The notes: generated from the sequence alone by a model not told the origin. 64,000 nt of DNA from Tyto alba (GCF_018691265.1 NW_024881279.1:8771243-8835242); one strand, 5' to 3'. Numbered from the stretch's first letter, positions 24,238 to 36,001 are shown. Translations and numbers: made by a program.

Positions 24238-24297
24238 GTTGATCTGTTCATGGCATCATTTTTAAATTGCTACATAAGTTGGACAGTCTCTCAAAGT
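24238..24297 (+). repeat. Exact 60-bp dispersed direct repeat, copy 2
   Basis: This is identical over 60 bases to 20263-20322. The immediate flanks are ATGCTGG on the left and GCCTAGCACTGTGCTGGGATGG on the right, so the copy is bracketed by the shared word GCTGGG. That arrangement is compatible with a templated insertion during double-strand-break repair, though short shared words are common. Confidence 0.95.
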
Positions 24298-26082
24298 GCC
24301 TAGCACTGTGCTGGGATGGTACTTCCTTTAGACTTGTGATTCAGAAGTGAAAATCAAATAATCAAAGGTAATACACTGAGAAAATGGGGGCTAAATCTTT
24401 TATAGTTTAGTGTAATATCACTTAATGCCAGAAAGTAATTAATCCTTATTATGAATTATGAACAAAACTCTATCATTCATCTGCATTTCATGGTATATCA
24501 GCAATGACTTTTTATTTGGATAGAACAATAAAACCAGGAGATCTGGGATGAGGTCTCAGAAAAAGAAAACCATTTTATTTTTCTAAGTATCTTTACGTCC
24601 AGCTGCAAGCTCCTCATGTTCCTCTTAGTCTGAGGTCTGGGAGCCTGGTCTGTGTTCCCCCTTATCTGCTGTTTTTCTGGGGGTGGGAGAGGATGGAGTA
24701 GGCTGGAGTGTTCTGTGAGATGGGAGAAAACCAGGGACATGTTCACCTGCATTTCAGTTGCGTCACAACTATGTTTTCTGTGGCTTAATGAGAGGGTAGG
24801 GCTATTAACCAGCTTTACAATCTACTTTATATGAGAATTTTGGGCACCATTGTCTTGACACCTTTAAATTGCACTATGTATGAATTTTGGAGATTTACTT
24901 TTTATGTGAAGCTATGATATAGGCAGGGCATATTAAAATATAAGATGCATCAGACAAATATTTTTGTTCTGGAGGCACAAGAAGTGCTGCACTTCCAAAC
25001 CTCATGTGATATAGGATGACACTATAATGAGAGCCATTCCTTGTATGATTTCATAGTGAGCTCTCAGAAAACATATTTCATTTCCCAAACCTCTCAAAAG
25101 CTCTGCAAACACCTGCCACTGGAGAATAGGCCAGTTTAGTCCTATTGCCATTATCCTAGCCTCAGAGGGCGTTTGGCAGATGAGCAGAACCCTTTGCTAT
25201 CTATCTCCTCTCCACTGGATAGCAGCTTTCCTCACTTAATTATTTTTGGTACTTCTGCCCGAGAGAATGCTTTAACTATGAGGCTCGTATCCAGCTGCAA
25301 CAGGATAATAAACAAAGAAATAAATAAAAGTCAAAACCAGTGAATCTGAAGGAGATGACTTGTGAAAGAACTCTTCTAACTTTGCATTCACGGTTGATGG
25401 GGTAACATTTTACAATGTTTTCTCAGTTTTATGGTTATACATATGTGTCTGGTGACTGAAGAAAGGCTTGATTTGTGTTTTCCCAAAGGTGTCTTACAAT
25501 GGCTGTAGTGCCTCATCATCCCTTGGCCCTTGCAGTTTATAGAGAGCAGCGTCTATAAGAAATGCTCTGGGTTTCTAGAAATGGCTCACGCAGCAAAGAC
25601 TTGCCAAAAAGTGTTCTGAAAAGAGTCACTTGCTCTATACAACTAAAGCCAGTGGATTAAGGACTATATCTCTCTTTAGCAAATATCTCCTTGTGTGTGA
25701 AATCAGGTTAAATTCAGTTTACCCTCCAAGATGTATTTGTGGATGGCATAGCCCATAAAGGTTACATGTAACCAATAAATTAGCTGTTGTAAGAACAGCA
25801 TCTCCTAGTATTTGTGGTTGTTTGACAGTGTTAGATAAATATCTTTTACATATCTCAGACTAGAAATGGGTATGTTTGTTACTGCAAATTGAGAGATCTG
25901 CAGATTTTAGACATTATTTTGCAAAAAAATTGAAAAGAGTGTGTTGGTAGGAGGTAAGACCTTGGTAAACTCTTAAGCTCAGATAACTGTAAAAGAGGAC
26001 AGATGGAAAATGCATTGTTCTGAGTATAAAGACAGAATCTTGTGCTTGTTTTCTTTCTGTTCCCTGATAAAACATGAGATGG
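24298..26082. other. Unique noncoding sequence
   Basis: No gene, known mobile element or structured repeat is recognised here. The composition is A+T-rich with a few moderately balanced patches around 25080-25260. Confidence 0.55.
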
Positions 26083-26170
26083 TTTGTTTTTTGTTTTTTT
26101 TTGGGTTTTTTTTTTTTTTTTTTTTTTTTTTGGTTTGGTGTTTCTTTTTTTTTTTTTTTTAAAAAAAAAA
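26083..26170 (+). repeat. Compound T-rich tract ending in T16A10
   Basis: A T-rich stretch with GTTT units, then T26 (26106-26131), GGTTTGGTG, then T16 (26145-26160) joined directly to A10 (26161-26170). The T16A10 junction is a ten-base-pair self-complementary block. The minus-strand open frame here is a lysine-rich artefact of the tract. Confidence 0.9.
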
Positions 26171-29062
26171 CATCTACCATGAACTACCACAGGGCTGACA
26201 CTGACTCTTGTTTTTAATGAAAATGCAGATTGCACATTGATGGTCTGTTCATTACAGGTATTAGCTGGTGTATTTAACAACCTGTGATTTATCTATATTC
26301 ACTATGGCTCTGGTTAACAAAAGGAAGTAAAAGGCATTGTTTTTACATCAAAACCTTGCTTCTTTAGATAGTGTCTAGCACAGATGATCCCAGTCAGGGA
26401 GAGAGGATCCTAGAAGGGAGCTGCTTTAGCACTGTACATTGAAAAGGAGAAATCAGAAGGAAAGAACTTTATTCTTGTAAAAATTTAATAGACCTTAGGA
26501 CATAGAATGCAAAAGTACTTAAGTCTTCCTTGACATGGAGGACAATATCCCAGAATTAGAAAGTAAAATGATTTCCTTGTTCATTTAGTACTTGATACTG
26601 CTTTGGAATCTGATCCCAAAACAGGTTAACTGCTAACCCACATGATGGAGGTATTTGAACTTCTGGACACTGAGGATAGACCACAAATCTGTTTAGACCT
26701 CCAAAGTGGAAAGATTCTCCTCACAGAATTGAAAAGGTTTTGAGTCCCTGACTACATTTTGCGTCACTCTAGCTAGTGACACAGAATTTCTAATATTGTT
26801 TCAGGAGATCAGTGATTGCACGGCAGGAAAGAGATACTGGCCTCATGAGAAGTTAGGAGATAAATGGAGAAGATAGGAGTAAATGCAGAAGGTAGGTGTA
26901 AGGCCACATGGTTAATTTGCTTGAGCTAATTGATTTCTTAAAATATATTTCATCTTGTGAAAGGATGTACACAAGGATGTACAAGAGGAGGCACTACAAA
27001 AGGTGACTTAATATATGGCCTCAGAACAGATGGAGACATGGAGAGTCTGAAGAGTGGAATGGAAAGGAGGAGGTGGCACTTTAGTTCAGACTGTTTCCAC
27101 AGGAGAGGGGATGTAAGCATGCGATCCTACAATCCACATGTCTTGATTGTACATCTCCATGAATAATACACTAAAAATAGGAATCTGCTATAGCCTTCAG
27201 TCTGAGAATTTAGTTCTTAATTCCTATGTAGAGATCCATGCGTTTGGTTCTGGGGACTGACTGTTCAGTCACATTTATCAAATGAAATGTCAACTGCTTC
27301 ATGTTATCGGCAACTGAGAGAAAACAGACTCAAAGTTTGGAGGAATTTTTTCATTCTCCATTTTCTTCCAAGTTGTTTGTTTTTTGTTGTTTTGGTTGCT
27401 GTTTTTTTTTGTTTGGTTGGTTGTTTTTTTTTTAAATTAAAGTATTAATTAAAATGTTTAATGCTACCTTTGGCTTGGATATCAAGGCAGACTTAAGCTT
27501 TTGCTTTAGTTGAGAATTCGTGTATCAGAAGATGCATTTGTGCTGTTTTTATAATAACTATAATTGAAGTGAAGTTCTGCTGACAATATGATTGCTGCAC
27601 GTCTTTGAAGTCTGACAGGTGTGGGTTTCCTTCTTTCCATGCCAAAGACTGGCAATAGCTGTTGTGAACAGGACACCACATTTGCTTTTTCACTTCATAA
27701 TATGCCCTCTCCAGCATCTCTAAGTCCTATGCAGTTGGAGCTTATAGGAGGAAAAAGGGCTGCTTTTTTTTTCCCTTGAAGATGTTCCAGGCCATCAAAC
27801 TCCTATTGATCAGAGTTGCACTTTCATTTTTTGATCCCAGATGTGTGATGATTCCCTGTGGACTCTAACCCCAATTCCTAAGTTCCATATAGAGAGCAAC
27901 AGCCCTTTCTCAGACATATTCTTAATCTATCCTCCTCAATCATTATTGATTTGAGAGTATGATGATGGGTTTCACTGTCATATCAAATAGAGATGATTAA
28001 GTCTCTCAATCTTTAATCTAAAGGAACTGATATGAACTGCTCTGACAGGACACTGTCTTCCCTCTCCATCTCTCCTGCATTTGAAAAGATGTCTGAAATG
28101 AGCTGATAAATGGGATTTCAGATGATGGGAGAAGCCAGTCAGCAAAGCCTGTGATGCCAGACTGCCTCAATCTCAAAGGTTGCAAAGATGCTGACTCCTG
28201 ACAAAGTTTTACAGACCTTGGATGACTAAGCAAGCTTCATTAACTCAGATTTGACTAATTGCTCATTTAAGGAAAACAAATAGAAACAGAAAAACTCAGA
28301 GCCAACAAGCCAAATGTTGTGAATCGGATATAGTGAAAACTACTTGAAAGCCTGCTTTGGGGCATGTATGCAACCCTTTTCTTATTTGCTGCTGTTAACA
28401 CCTTTCTTGCTACTGCATTTTTGTGTATACTGGAGGCTGGAGTATTTGCCATAATTTTCACAGCTATTCCTTTGTTATCCACTAATTGCAGACTTTTAAA
28501 CTTTCTTCATTCTCTTATTTAGACCATTTCAGTAGAAAGTGTGAAACAGAAAAATCTCATACCCCCTGTGATCAACATCTCATTAGAATTTGTAAAAAAT
28601 CTGGATGATGAAAATCAGATAGTCAGTATAATCTACCTGCAACCTCATTATCTATTCACCGCTGGTCCTCTAGCATAAGTCATCCATGTGTTCTTTACTG
28701 ACCTTCTGTTTTTACTACCCCTAATTTGTTCCTAGTCTGTACTATTAGTCTAGCAGCTTCCAGAAAATCTGAATCTAGTTTTGATTTAGTCACTGACTCA
28801 ACCAAAAGTATTGTTCATCTTACAGTTCCCTTCCTGACATGGTTTTTGTCTTGGAAATTTAGTTTATAGGCTTAGTGGGGCTGGGAATTTGTTATCATTC
28901 TCTCTTCATAGTTTTTATACAGTTCTTTGCTGAGGCTCTTGTTCTACCCACAATCTCAAAGTACTCCAGTAATACACCTCAAAAAAATTTCATGTGGGTT
29001 AATTAGTCAATGAGATTCAGCAAATTCACTGGAGCTATATTTTAGCACGTGAACAAACAATG
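26171..29062. other. Unique noncoding sequence with minor repeats
   Basis: No gene is seen. It contains a 12-bp tandem duplication (AAGGATGTACAC-like) at 26961-26984 and a T-rich tract with GTTT and GGTT units at 27372-27433. Other open frames are short and unrecognised. Confidence 0.5.
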
Positions 29063-29148
29063 CAAAAAAAAAACCCAAACCAAACCAAACCAAACCAAAA
29101 CAACAAACAAAAAAAAAAAAAAAAAAAAAAAAAGAGAGGGAAAAAAAG
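29063..29148 (+). repeat. A-rich tract with (CCAAA)n and A25
   Basis: This begins with A10, then four CCAAA-type units, CAACAAAC, and an uninterrupted A25 run at 29109-29133, followed by a purine-only tail (GAGAGGGAAAAAAAGGAG). It could be a simple-repeat expansion on an older A-rich tail; no retroposed body is recognised upstream. Confidence 0.88.
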
Positions 29149-30419
29149 GAGACTGTATTCATCTGGTAATTTATTCAAGATAAATAATTTGACATTGTCT
29201 CACACACCAGCTTGACTGTCAGGAGTGCTCAGATGGTTTTGTAATGAACTTGTTTGAAAGGTGGTTTATTTAAAGAAAGGCAATTCTTCGTGAGCAAGTG
29301 TCACTTCACAATGAGAAAATAAACATGGTACTTAACATCATTAGTATCTTATTATTCATGTTCCCCTGTGCAGCAGAAGACATCGTAGTGTGGCCTTTGC
29401 CCTTGTGCCCTGCATGACCAATTGCCTGATTTCATTTTCCTTCATATGTGGGGGACAGACTTCAACTGAAAAACTGCTGATTGTTGGCTTTATAGTATCC
29501 CACTAACCTTAGAGAAATGCTGTGGTTTTGTACGCACCTGAACAGGGTGAAAGGAAGAACTTTTTTGGCTAAATGTGTCCAGTCCAGTTAGTGGTGTGTG
29601 TGGCTTAGGGTCCTGGTGGACATAGTTCCAAGTTTGTTTGCCAGCTGCCCAACATGACAGCCCCCAGATCCCCCTGTTTCTGAAATATCCAGGTGTGACT
29701 TTAGTATACATAACTATTACTGGAGAGGAGTATTTATTTTCTATTATCAGTTTCTATTATCAGGCTCTCTGTAGGGTTCTCACTCATTTCAGGAGGATGG
29801 CTATACAAATAATATATGTTTTGACTTGTTCTGGAATGATGATTTGGAGGAAGGCTCTCTCATCCTGCCTGGTACATGCACCATGTGCACTTATGTTGTG
29901 GCTCCTTCTGCGCAAATATGCACTAAGGCAATTCCTGCCTTAATCTTTCACACACATCCTAAATACTTCCATGTCCTTGTTTGCTTAACTCTTGAAATGC
30001 AGTAGCATTAAGCCCTCCGATGAATCACATTTAAGGAGAACAACCTTGATTCCAGTTAATGCCAAGCATTTTTTCTAAGCAATTTGTGAATGTTTTAAAT
30101 ATCTGTCCATGCCTTTCCAAAGGTTGGGTTTTTTTGCACTCCCAGAACTGTAAGTTAAGAAGACACTTTGAGATGAACTTTGGTAATTTGATTTCAGTGA
30201 GAATTAAGTCTCTGAATACGTATTTAGCATCAGGAAATTGGTCTTTAAACATTAGATAATCAATAGCCAAATTCTTAATTTTTTTTTTAAGCTGGGAAAC
30301 AGAGTTGTTGCTTTGCCAATTCAAGATACAGTTTCCTTTTAAACATCCCCATGGGCTTGTGTGAGATAACAGACACAAATCACTTTATATATTTTGGCAA
30401 TTCCCTTATTTTTGGAGGC
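29149..30419. other. Unique noncoding sequence
   Basis: Contains a perfect 13-bp tandem duplication (TTTCTATTATCAG at 29738-29750 and 29751-29763). A 115-codon minus-strand open frame at 30031-30378 has no domain that I recognise, and its codons are A+T-driven. Confidence 0.5.
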
Positions 30420-30830
30420 AGCGCTGATACTGTGAATTGCTAGTATTTTCATTAAATTTATTAGCAGTATTATTATTATTTTTAACTAATGCTCACCCCA
30501 AATCATTTTCATGGCTCTGAAAAGATGGTCTTTTTCTGTCTCTGTTCTGTTAACAGCAAAACTGAGCTGTTGCTCTGCCTCATAATGGAGTCAGTGCTGC
30601 TGTTTACCTGACTATATGCTTTTATGTTTTGCTCCTCACAATGAAGTCCAATGGCTGCCAAGCTGGTAGAGGAGGGAGAATGCTTCCATTTAATGCCAAC
30701 ATGTTGAGCTGTTTGTTCAAAACTTCAACTTCTTTAATTGTGCATGCTGCATCTTAATAGAAAGCCTTGTTGAAGTTAATTATTTCTGTTGGCATACCCC
30801 AGCACTCAAGATGTTCCAGAGTGAATCACA
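30420..30830. promoter_or_regulatory. Candidate conserved non-coding element
   Basis: A repeat-free region with balanced composition and motif-like words: TTTATTAGCAG, GTTAACAGC, CAATGGCTGCCAAG, TGTTTGTTCAAAAC, TGCATGCTGCATC and TTAATTATTTC. The texture is typical of vertebrate conserved non-coding DNA near developmental genes. This is inference only. Confidence 0.23.
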
Positions 30831-32237
30831 ATGGTACCTCTCCTAGACTTGATATAATTTATTAAAAGCTGCATTCGTTTCAAGGTGAAATGTTGGCAAC
30901 AACCTTTAATTTAAATCCTATGATGATTTTGTCAGCTTTATGCGCTGTGTAGCAGTAAAAATTATACTTGGTGGGGGAAGGATAAAGGAAATAACTTGTA
31001 ATTGTCATAGGAAGCACATCAATTGCAATAAAGAGAAATAGCTGTTCTGGGTTGGAATGAGAATCCATGCTGTTGCCTGTGGCCATATGGGCTGCCTTAA
31101 AATGCTGGACAGCTATAAACTAATATATATGAAAACTATAAACTAATTCATGCTAAAAAATTCTAGCAAAACCAGATTTCTGAGCAGCACAGTAGCACGT
31201 GAAAATGAAGTTAGGTGAATGCTGGGCAATTCATGTTAGAAAGGACAATTTATTAAATAACAGTGGAAACAACATGCAGTTGTATAAAACAGAGGTGTAT
31301 TTAAGATGTATATTTGTATTGCATCCTGTTACTCACAGAAAGCTGCAAAATGGTCCTCAGGAGGAAAGAAAGGAAAAAATATTCAGTGAAGTGATTCTAA
31401 AGTTTATTTTACCTTGACTGCAACAATATATTTTACCTGTTTTTAACTTCCAAAAGTGGTGAAGAGCCTGAGCTGGAACGTTCTGTAAAAGGTGAACTGT
31501 AGCAGAGAATTTCTGTCCCGATTGTTGTTTGACAACTGAAAATGAAGTTTTATCAGGAAAAATGTCAGTCAACCTTCTCTTTATGCGGCTTTGCTGAATT
31601 CCCCTATGTTCCTATGTGATAGTTGTAGTTGGGTTTAATTGCCAAACACAATAATGCAAAGGTTTGCATGAGGAAGTAGGTATACACATAGAAAAGGCCA
31701 AGGAAATACTGATTTATACAGCTCAAAATTAAAATGTTTGCCACTTCCCACTTAGCCAGGTCCCAGCTGGCTTGAAGCCAAGTCACATTTCTCCTGATGA
31801 AACGGTCCAAGATCACAGTATTACTGGGGATGTCATCTGCTCCAAATAAAAAAAAAATCAAATATTGAACAGAATGGGAAATCATAGGAAAATAAATGGT
31901 GAAAGGAAGAAGTGCCAGAAAGGGAAAAGTCTTGATTTCATTTTTTTTTTTTTTTGTTCCTATAAGACATATCAAATTACATCCACACCATAATATACAC
32001 CCCTAATAATGTCAATAATAGCAACAATACATCTTATTCCATGCAATACCTGTAAGCTTCTCAGTAAAATACAGTGATTTAAAAGGCTATTGTCCCTGCA
32101 AGATTAAAACAAGGGACAATTAAAATAAATTCAATACACAAATGAAACCAGTGTGCCATTATGGGAATAATTTTGAAATAAAAATAAAAAAACACATATG
32201 TACTAATAGTGATATATGATTCTATCTGTTTTTGTAG
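30831..32237. other. Unique noncoding sequence
   Basis: Contains a 12-bp direct repeat (CTATAAACTAAT at 31113-31124 and 31136-31147) and a T15 run at 31941-31955. A minus-strand open frame (31604-31975) has an internal stretch, about 31740-31840, that looks more protein-like than its surroundings, but I recognise no family and no clean donor site follows. Confidence 0.45.
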
Positions 32238-32267
32238 ATCTTTGCAGATTTGCCACCCAAATCAGAG

Positions 32268-33822
32268 GTAATCATATAATAAGGTATACGTCAGCTCTAA
32301 TCTTGTTTTCCACTTAAACATATAAACAAACGCAAAGGAGTTCCTGCTGTGGTGATGTATATATCAGGAAGGTGAATGCTAATTTTAAGAAGCATGATGA
32401 AATTTAAAATTCAGGGACTCCCTTAATTTCCATAATTCTGGTTCTGCAACCAGTGCTGCAAGGAAAGGGGAAGGGTGGGAACAGATTTCTACCTTACCTT
32501 CTTAGTACACTTGAAGATGAGGAGTTGCAGCCAGCTGCTGCTGGGCTGGGTCTGCTCAAGCCACCAACACCCAAAGGCCAGGTGAGTCTTCACATAACCA
32601 GCAGCTTCTCCAGCCAGAATCTGCACACTTCTGGTTTCTTTCAAAGAGAAGCCACCAGTCTGGACCCTTGCTTGACTCTAGAGGATTTATTTAGATAATG
32701 TGTTCTGGAGGCAAGAAGTCTGAAGAATTTTTTTTAAACCCAAATTGAAATAGGGTAATCGCTGTTACAACATCGTAAGGCTCAACAATTAGTCTTATGG
32801 AATTAATAAAAAATATAAAGCTCTCAGCTTTTTAACTTTCAGGCAAATAATTATCTTACTTGTGCTGTAAGTTGATGATAACTGCAGGCACGGTTTAGAA
32901 TTTTTTTTTTTTTTTTAAGGAAGAGACTATTTTTTAAAAGGATTTTATTCACATATGTTATAGAAATGAGATTTCTCTTGAACAGGAAAATTAACTATTT
33001 TAAGATGACTTGTTTGCAATGAGTGCAAATACTCTTACATGTTTAATTGTATTTTAAAATCATCACATTAATAATTGACTATAACATCTTTTCTAGATCT
33101 TCCTATTAACTCTCAGACTGTCATTAAAAAAATAAAACTCATGCTTGTCTTTCAACTCTGGACTCAGAAAATGGTTGTAAATTAGCACTACAGGAATATC
33201 AGCTTGCAAAATCAGCATCTACAGTGTATTTGTTTGTAGAAATCTGTGTTCTTTAAAGACTAAGCAAAAAAAAAAACAAAACCCAAAGAAAACCCCTCTA
33301 GGCACTGGTTTTGTCCCTGTGGGTTAGAAATCTGAGTGTTTCCATAGGTTTTATCTTCTTATTTTAGTGCACGCTCCTGTGGCGAGGAACAGAGGACGTG
33401 CTCTGGGTGTACACTGCGTGTTCCCAGATTAGGTTTCGGCCGATCCGTGGGCTGGGGGCAGCAGCAGTGTTCCTCGCAGCTGGACATCTGGGACACATCA
33501 GAGCTCTATTCCAGCCTGTTTTATAAGCTCTAGGATCAAGTCCCACAGTTTGTATTTAGGCAAACCTCTCATGTAGCTCAACATATTTTCTCTTCTTCAA
33601 GAGAGACGAGTAAAGACCCAACTCCCTGAGAACACCAAAAGGGAAACTTGCTTACATTTCTTTTTTTTTTTTCTCCCTCCCCTTTCTCTGAAATATGATG
33701 ACTTTGAATTTTTTTTGACTCCAGCCACCAAACCCAAATCCAGCAGAGAGAAGCAATACTAAGCACACTCCCAGAGAAAAGAAGTGCTGGCTGATAGAAA
33801 GCTTGAAAAAGCCATTAAAGCA
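32268..33822. other. Noncoding sequence with an exon-like segment and a CpG cluster
   Basis: Contains an exon-like open segment ending in a consensus donor (CAG|GTGAGT at 32579-32587), a T16 run (32901-32916), an A11 run (33266-33276), and a compact CpG cluster at 33370-33480. None of this adds up to a gene on the evidence here. Confidence 0.4.
33370..33480. other. Small CpG cluster
   Basis: I count eight CpG dinucleotides between 33371 and 33477, against near absence in flanking kilobases; they lie in words such as ACGCTC, GGCGAG, TTCGGCCGATCCG and CTCGCAG. It is far too small for a standard CpG island, but retained CpG in methylated vertebrate DNA suggests recent insertion, a protected site or a short conserved element. 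Confidence 0.5.
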
Positions 33823-33909
33823 TATAATATTTTTTACCTCCTTTTCATTATTATAATATTTTTTATAGTTTTATCATATCATCATATTTTTTACCTCCTT
33901 TTCATCAAC
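33823..33909 (+). repeat. 29-bp tandem repeat, three degenerate units
   Basis: Units 33823-33851, 33852-33880 and 33881-33909 align at a 29-bp period. Units 1 and 3 share a perfect 22-bp block ending in TTTTACCTCCTTTTCAT (33827-33848 and 33884-33905). Unit 2 keeps the first half (TATAATATTTTTTA) and diverges in the second half. Confidence 0.75.
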
Positions 33910-34284
33910 TACTAGGAACAATTGCAGTTGCCACCACTTTGTGTGCCCAAAACTCCCTCATCCAATCTTGCTAGTCCTGATCAAAAGCTACTGAATCTCA
34001 TACTGGACATGTATTTTTTCTTCCCCATCGTGTAATGTTACAAAATCTTCCTGTCCTTATGAGACTGTCAAAATATGTCACAAGGTAAGGAAAGCGCATC
34101 CAAATTTGGGAAGCATCAGTGCTTCCTCCCTTATTTCTTTTCTTCATGTATGATTTATTTCTTGTGGAAATTACAAGCTCTTAACTATTGTATGACTGAG
34201 GCAACACGTGAACAAGGAGATAGTTTAGTAGGTCTCCAAAAATAGATTGTGTCATATTCTGATAGATGTACAGTCTTCCACTGA

Positions 34285-34435
34285 ATCACTCATGGAATCA
34301 CAGAATACCAGGTTGTAAGGGACCTCACGTGTCATCTGGTTCAACCTTTCTTGTCAAAAGCCCAGTCTAGACAAGATACCCCAGTACCCTGTCCAGCTGA
34401 ATCTTAAAAGTGTCCAATGTTGAAGAGATCATGCT
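34285..34435 (-). mobile_element. CR1 LINE fragment, 3' end
   Basis: The reverse strand carries a CR1 3' terminus. On the plus strand it reads GGAATCACAGAATACCAGG, TTGTAAGGGACCTCACGTG, TCATCTGGTTCAACC, and CTGTCCAGCTGAATCTTAAAA, ending near GAAGAGATC. The start of the block is the complement of the CR1 terminal octamer-like repeats. It is 5'-truncated to about 150 bases and inactive. Confidence 0.92.
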
Positions 34436-34719
34436 CTTTGGACACTGTGAACTTTGGTGAATTGTGGATACACTGAATTAGATATAAACCCAGTCAAGTT
34501 TGTTATTACTGACAATACGATAACAACAGAACACAGCACAGTGCAAGCAAAATACCTGTGTTAATCTAGACTTTGGGAACTATTTTGAAGTCTGTCCTAA
34601 TGTCTGGTTGCTCTGGGTACTTTTATGGATTTTTCACTCTGTTATAGCTATAAGTGCTGCAGGTGCTGCCCCCATAACAGAGTAGACATGCTTTTATGCT
34701 CTGTCTGCCACACTATATT

Positions 34720-35480
34720 TTAAATGTCTTAGCTATTCCATTTTAATGTAATGAGATGGGTACTGCACATCTATCCGATGTCAACTGATTACAGAAAGAG
34801 CATTCAGTTGAAGTATAATTAGCATGTAACTGATAAGTCCAATTACTCTATAATGATTTGGAAATTACATGAGCTACATATTTTGTGATTGTGGCCTTAT
34901 ATAAAACACAAAACTTGTAAGGAAATTTTAGCTATTTAATGAACACGTTAAAAAACCTATTCTGGGTTTAATCACATATCAATTAGTTGGAAAAGGGAAA
35001 TCTTAAATTAACTTGTAATAACAGTGTTAATTGGCAGCAGACTTCCCATTGAGTCTATGGCAGCATGGAAGCCCATTTCCACCACAGTGTGTAATGTAGC
35101 ACAGAATGTGCGGTCCATACAATGCCTCTTATTGTACTGAAATTTTGTAAGAAATTCAATTATTCCCTTATACTGGGGGTGGATCTGATACCTAATTAAT
35201 TCTGGCTTGTTTTAAAAGATGCCTACATAATTAGCAATGCATGGAATACATTATCTCTGTCATATTTTTAAAATCTTAGTAGTTCCCCTTTGAAACTAAC
35301 CCTTGCTCTTTAATTAACAGATAACGTATTGCAATATTAAATTTGAGATGTTGCCATTTTGGCAGCATTTGAAGTGATGTTGTTCATCATGGTTGCCATG
35401 GAGAGCACTTCATTTAATTTGTGATCATGTGTCCTTATTGATGGAAGAATATCTTGGGGACAGCACCCACAGTGTTACTT
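34720..35480. promoter_or_regulatory. Candidate conserved non-coding element cluster
   Basis: About 760 bases free of repeats, rich in homeodomain-type cores (TAATTAGC, CAATTA, TAATTAAT, TTTAATTAAC, CATAATTAGCAATGCATGG) plus a RFX-like GGTTGCCATGG at 35391-35401. The word TAATTAGCAATGCATGGAAT combines homeodomain and octamer-like elements. Dense TAATTA cores are a hallmark of many vertebrate developmental enhancers but are also favoured in A+T-rich DNA. Confidence 0.28.
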
Positions 35481-35981
35481 CAGAAATGCTGATTTATATT
35501 TAAATATGTGCTCTGGAAATCAAACTCATGTGGGCAGTGGGAGTGTTTTTACTGTGTGTCTCTGGCGTTGCATTGTTATTTCCCAATGAACTGTGCAAGA
35601 ACTTTTTAAATCATTCTGGTGTCAGAGGGGGAATTTCTGGGAAGGCATTGGAGCCTAGTCTTCAAAAACAGCAGAGAAAAAAAGTTGTCTGAGAGGATTA
35701 AGGACACAAAGGCTAGGTGGTTTCAGTGGATTGTCATCTGAAGGAGTATGACTTTTCCCATTAAACTCAGCAGGGATCCTAGCTAGAGAGGTCATTCAAG
35801 TTAGATGATAAATTTCCTAAAGTTAGAGGTTGTTAATAATCACCAGCATGCTTGGAATTGTCCACATACAAGTATGACCTGGAAGGAAGACAGTCTGACA
35901 TGCCTTTCCTTGAATAAGTTGATACAAAACACAAAAAACTGCATAATAAAAGTAATGATTGTTGAATTTTCTCATGAAAGT

Positions 35982-36001
35982 AAAAAAAAAAAAAAAAAAA
36001 A
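35982..36001 (+). repeat. Poly(A) tract, 20 bases
   Basis: An uninterrupted A20 run after CATGAAAGT and before GTTTTTATTTCC. No retroposed gene body or flanking duplication is evident. Confidence 0.9.

Noticed and set aside
25879..26280. 133-codon minus-strand frame with a long lysine run
   Set aside because: The lysines are the complement of the T-rich tract at 26083-26170.
30031..30378. 115-codon minus-strand frame
   Set aside because: The Lys- and Ile-rich translation is driven by A+T content; there is no domain.
31604..31975. 123-codon minus-strand frame with a protein-like middle section
   Set aside because: No donor site follows the plausible part, no protein family is recognised, and its start lies in poly(T)-derived lysines.
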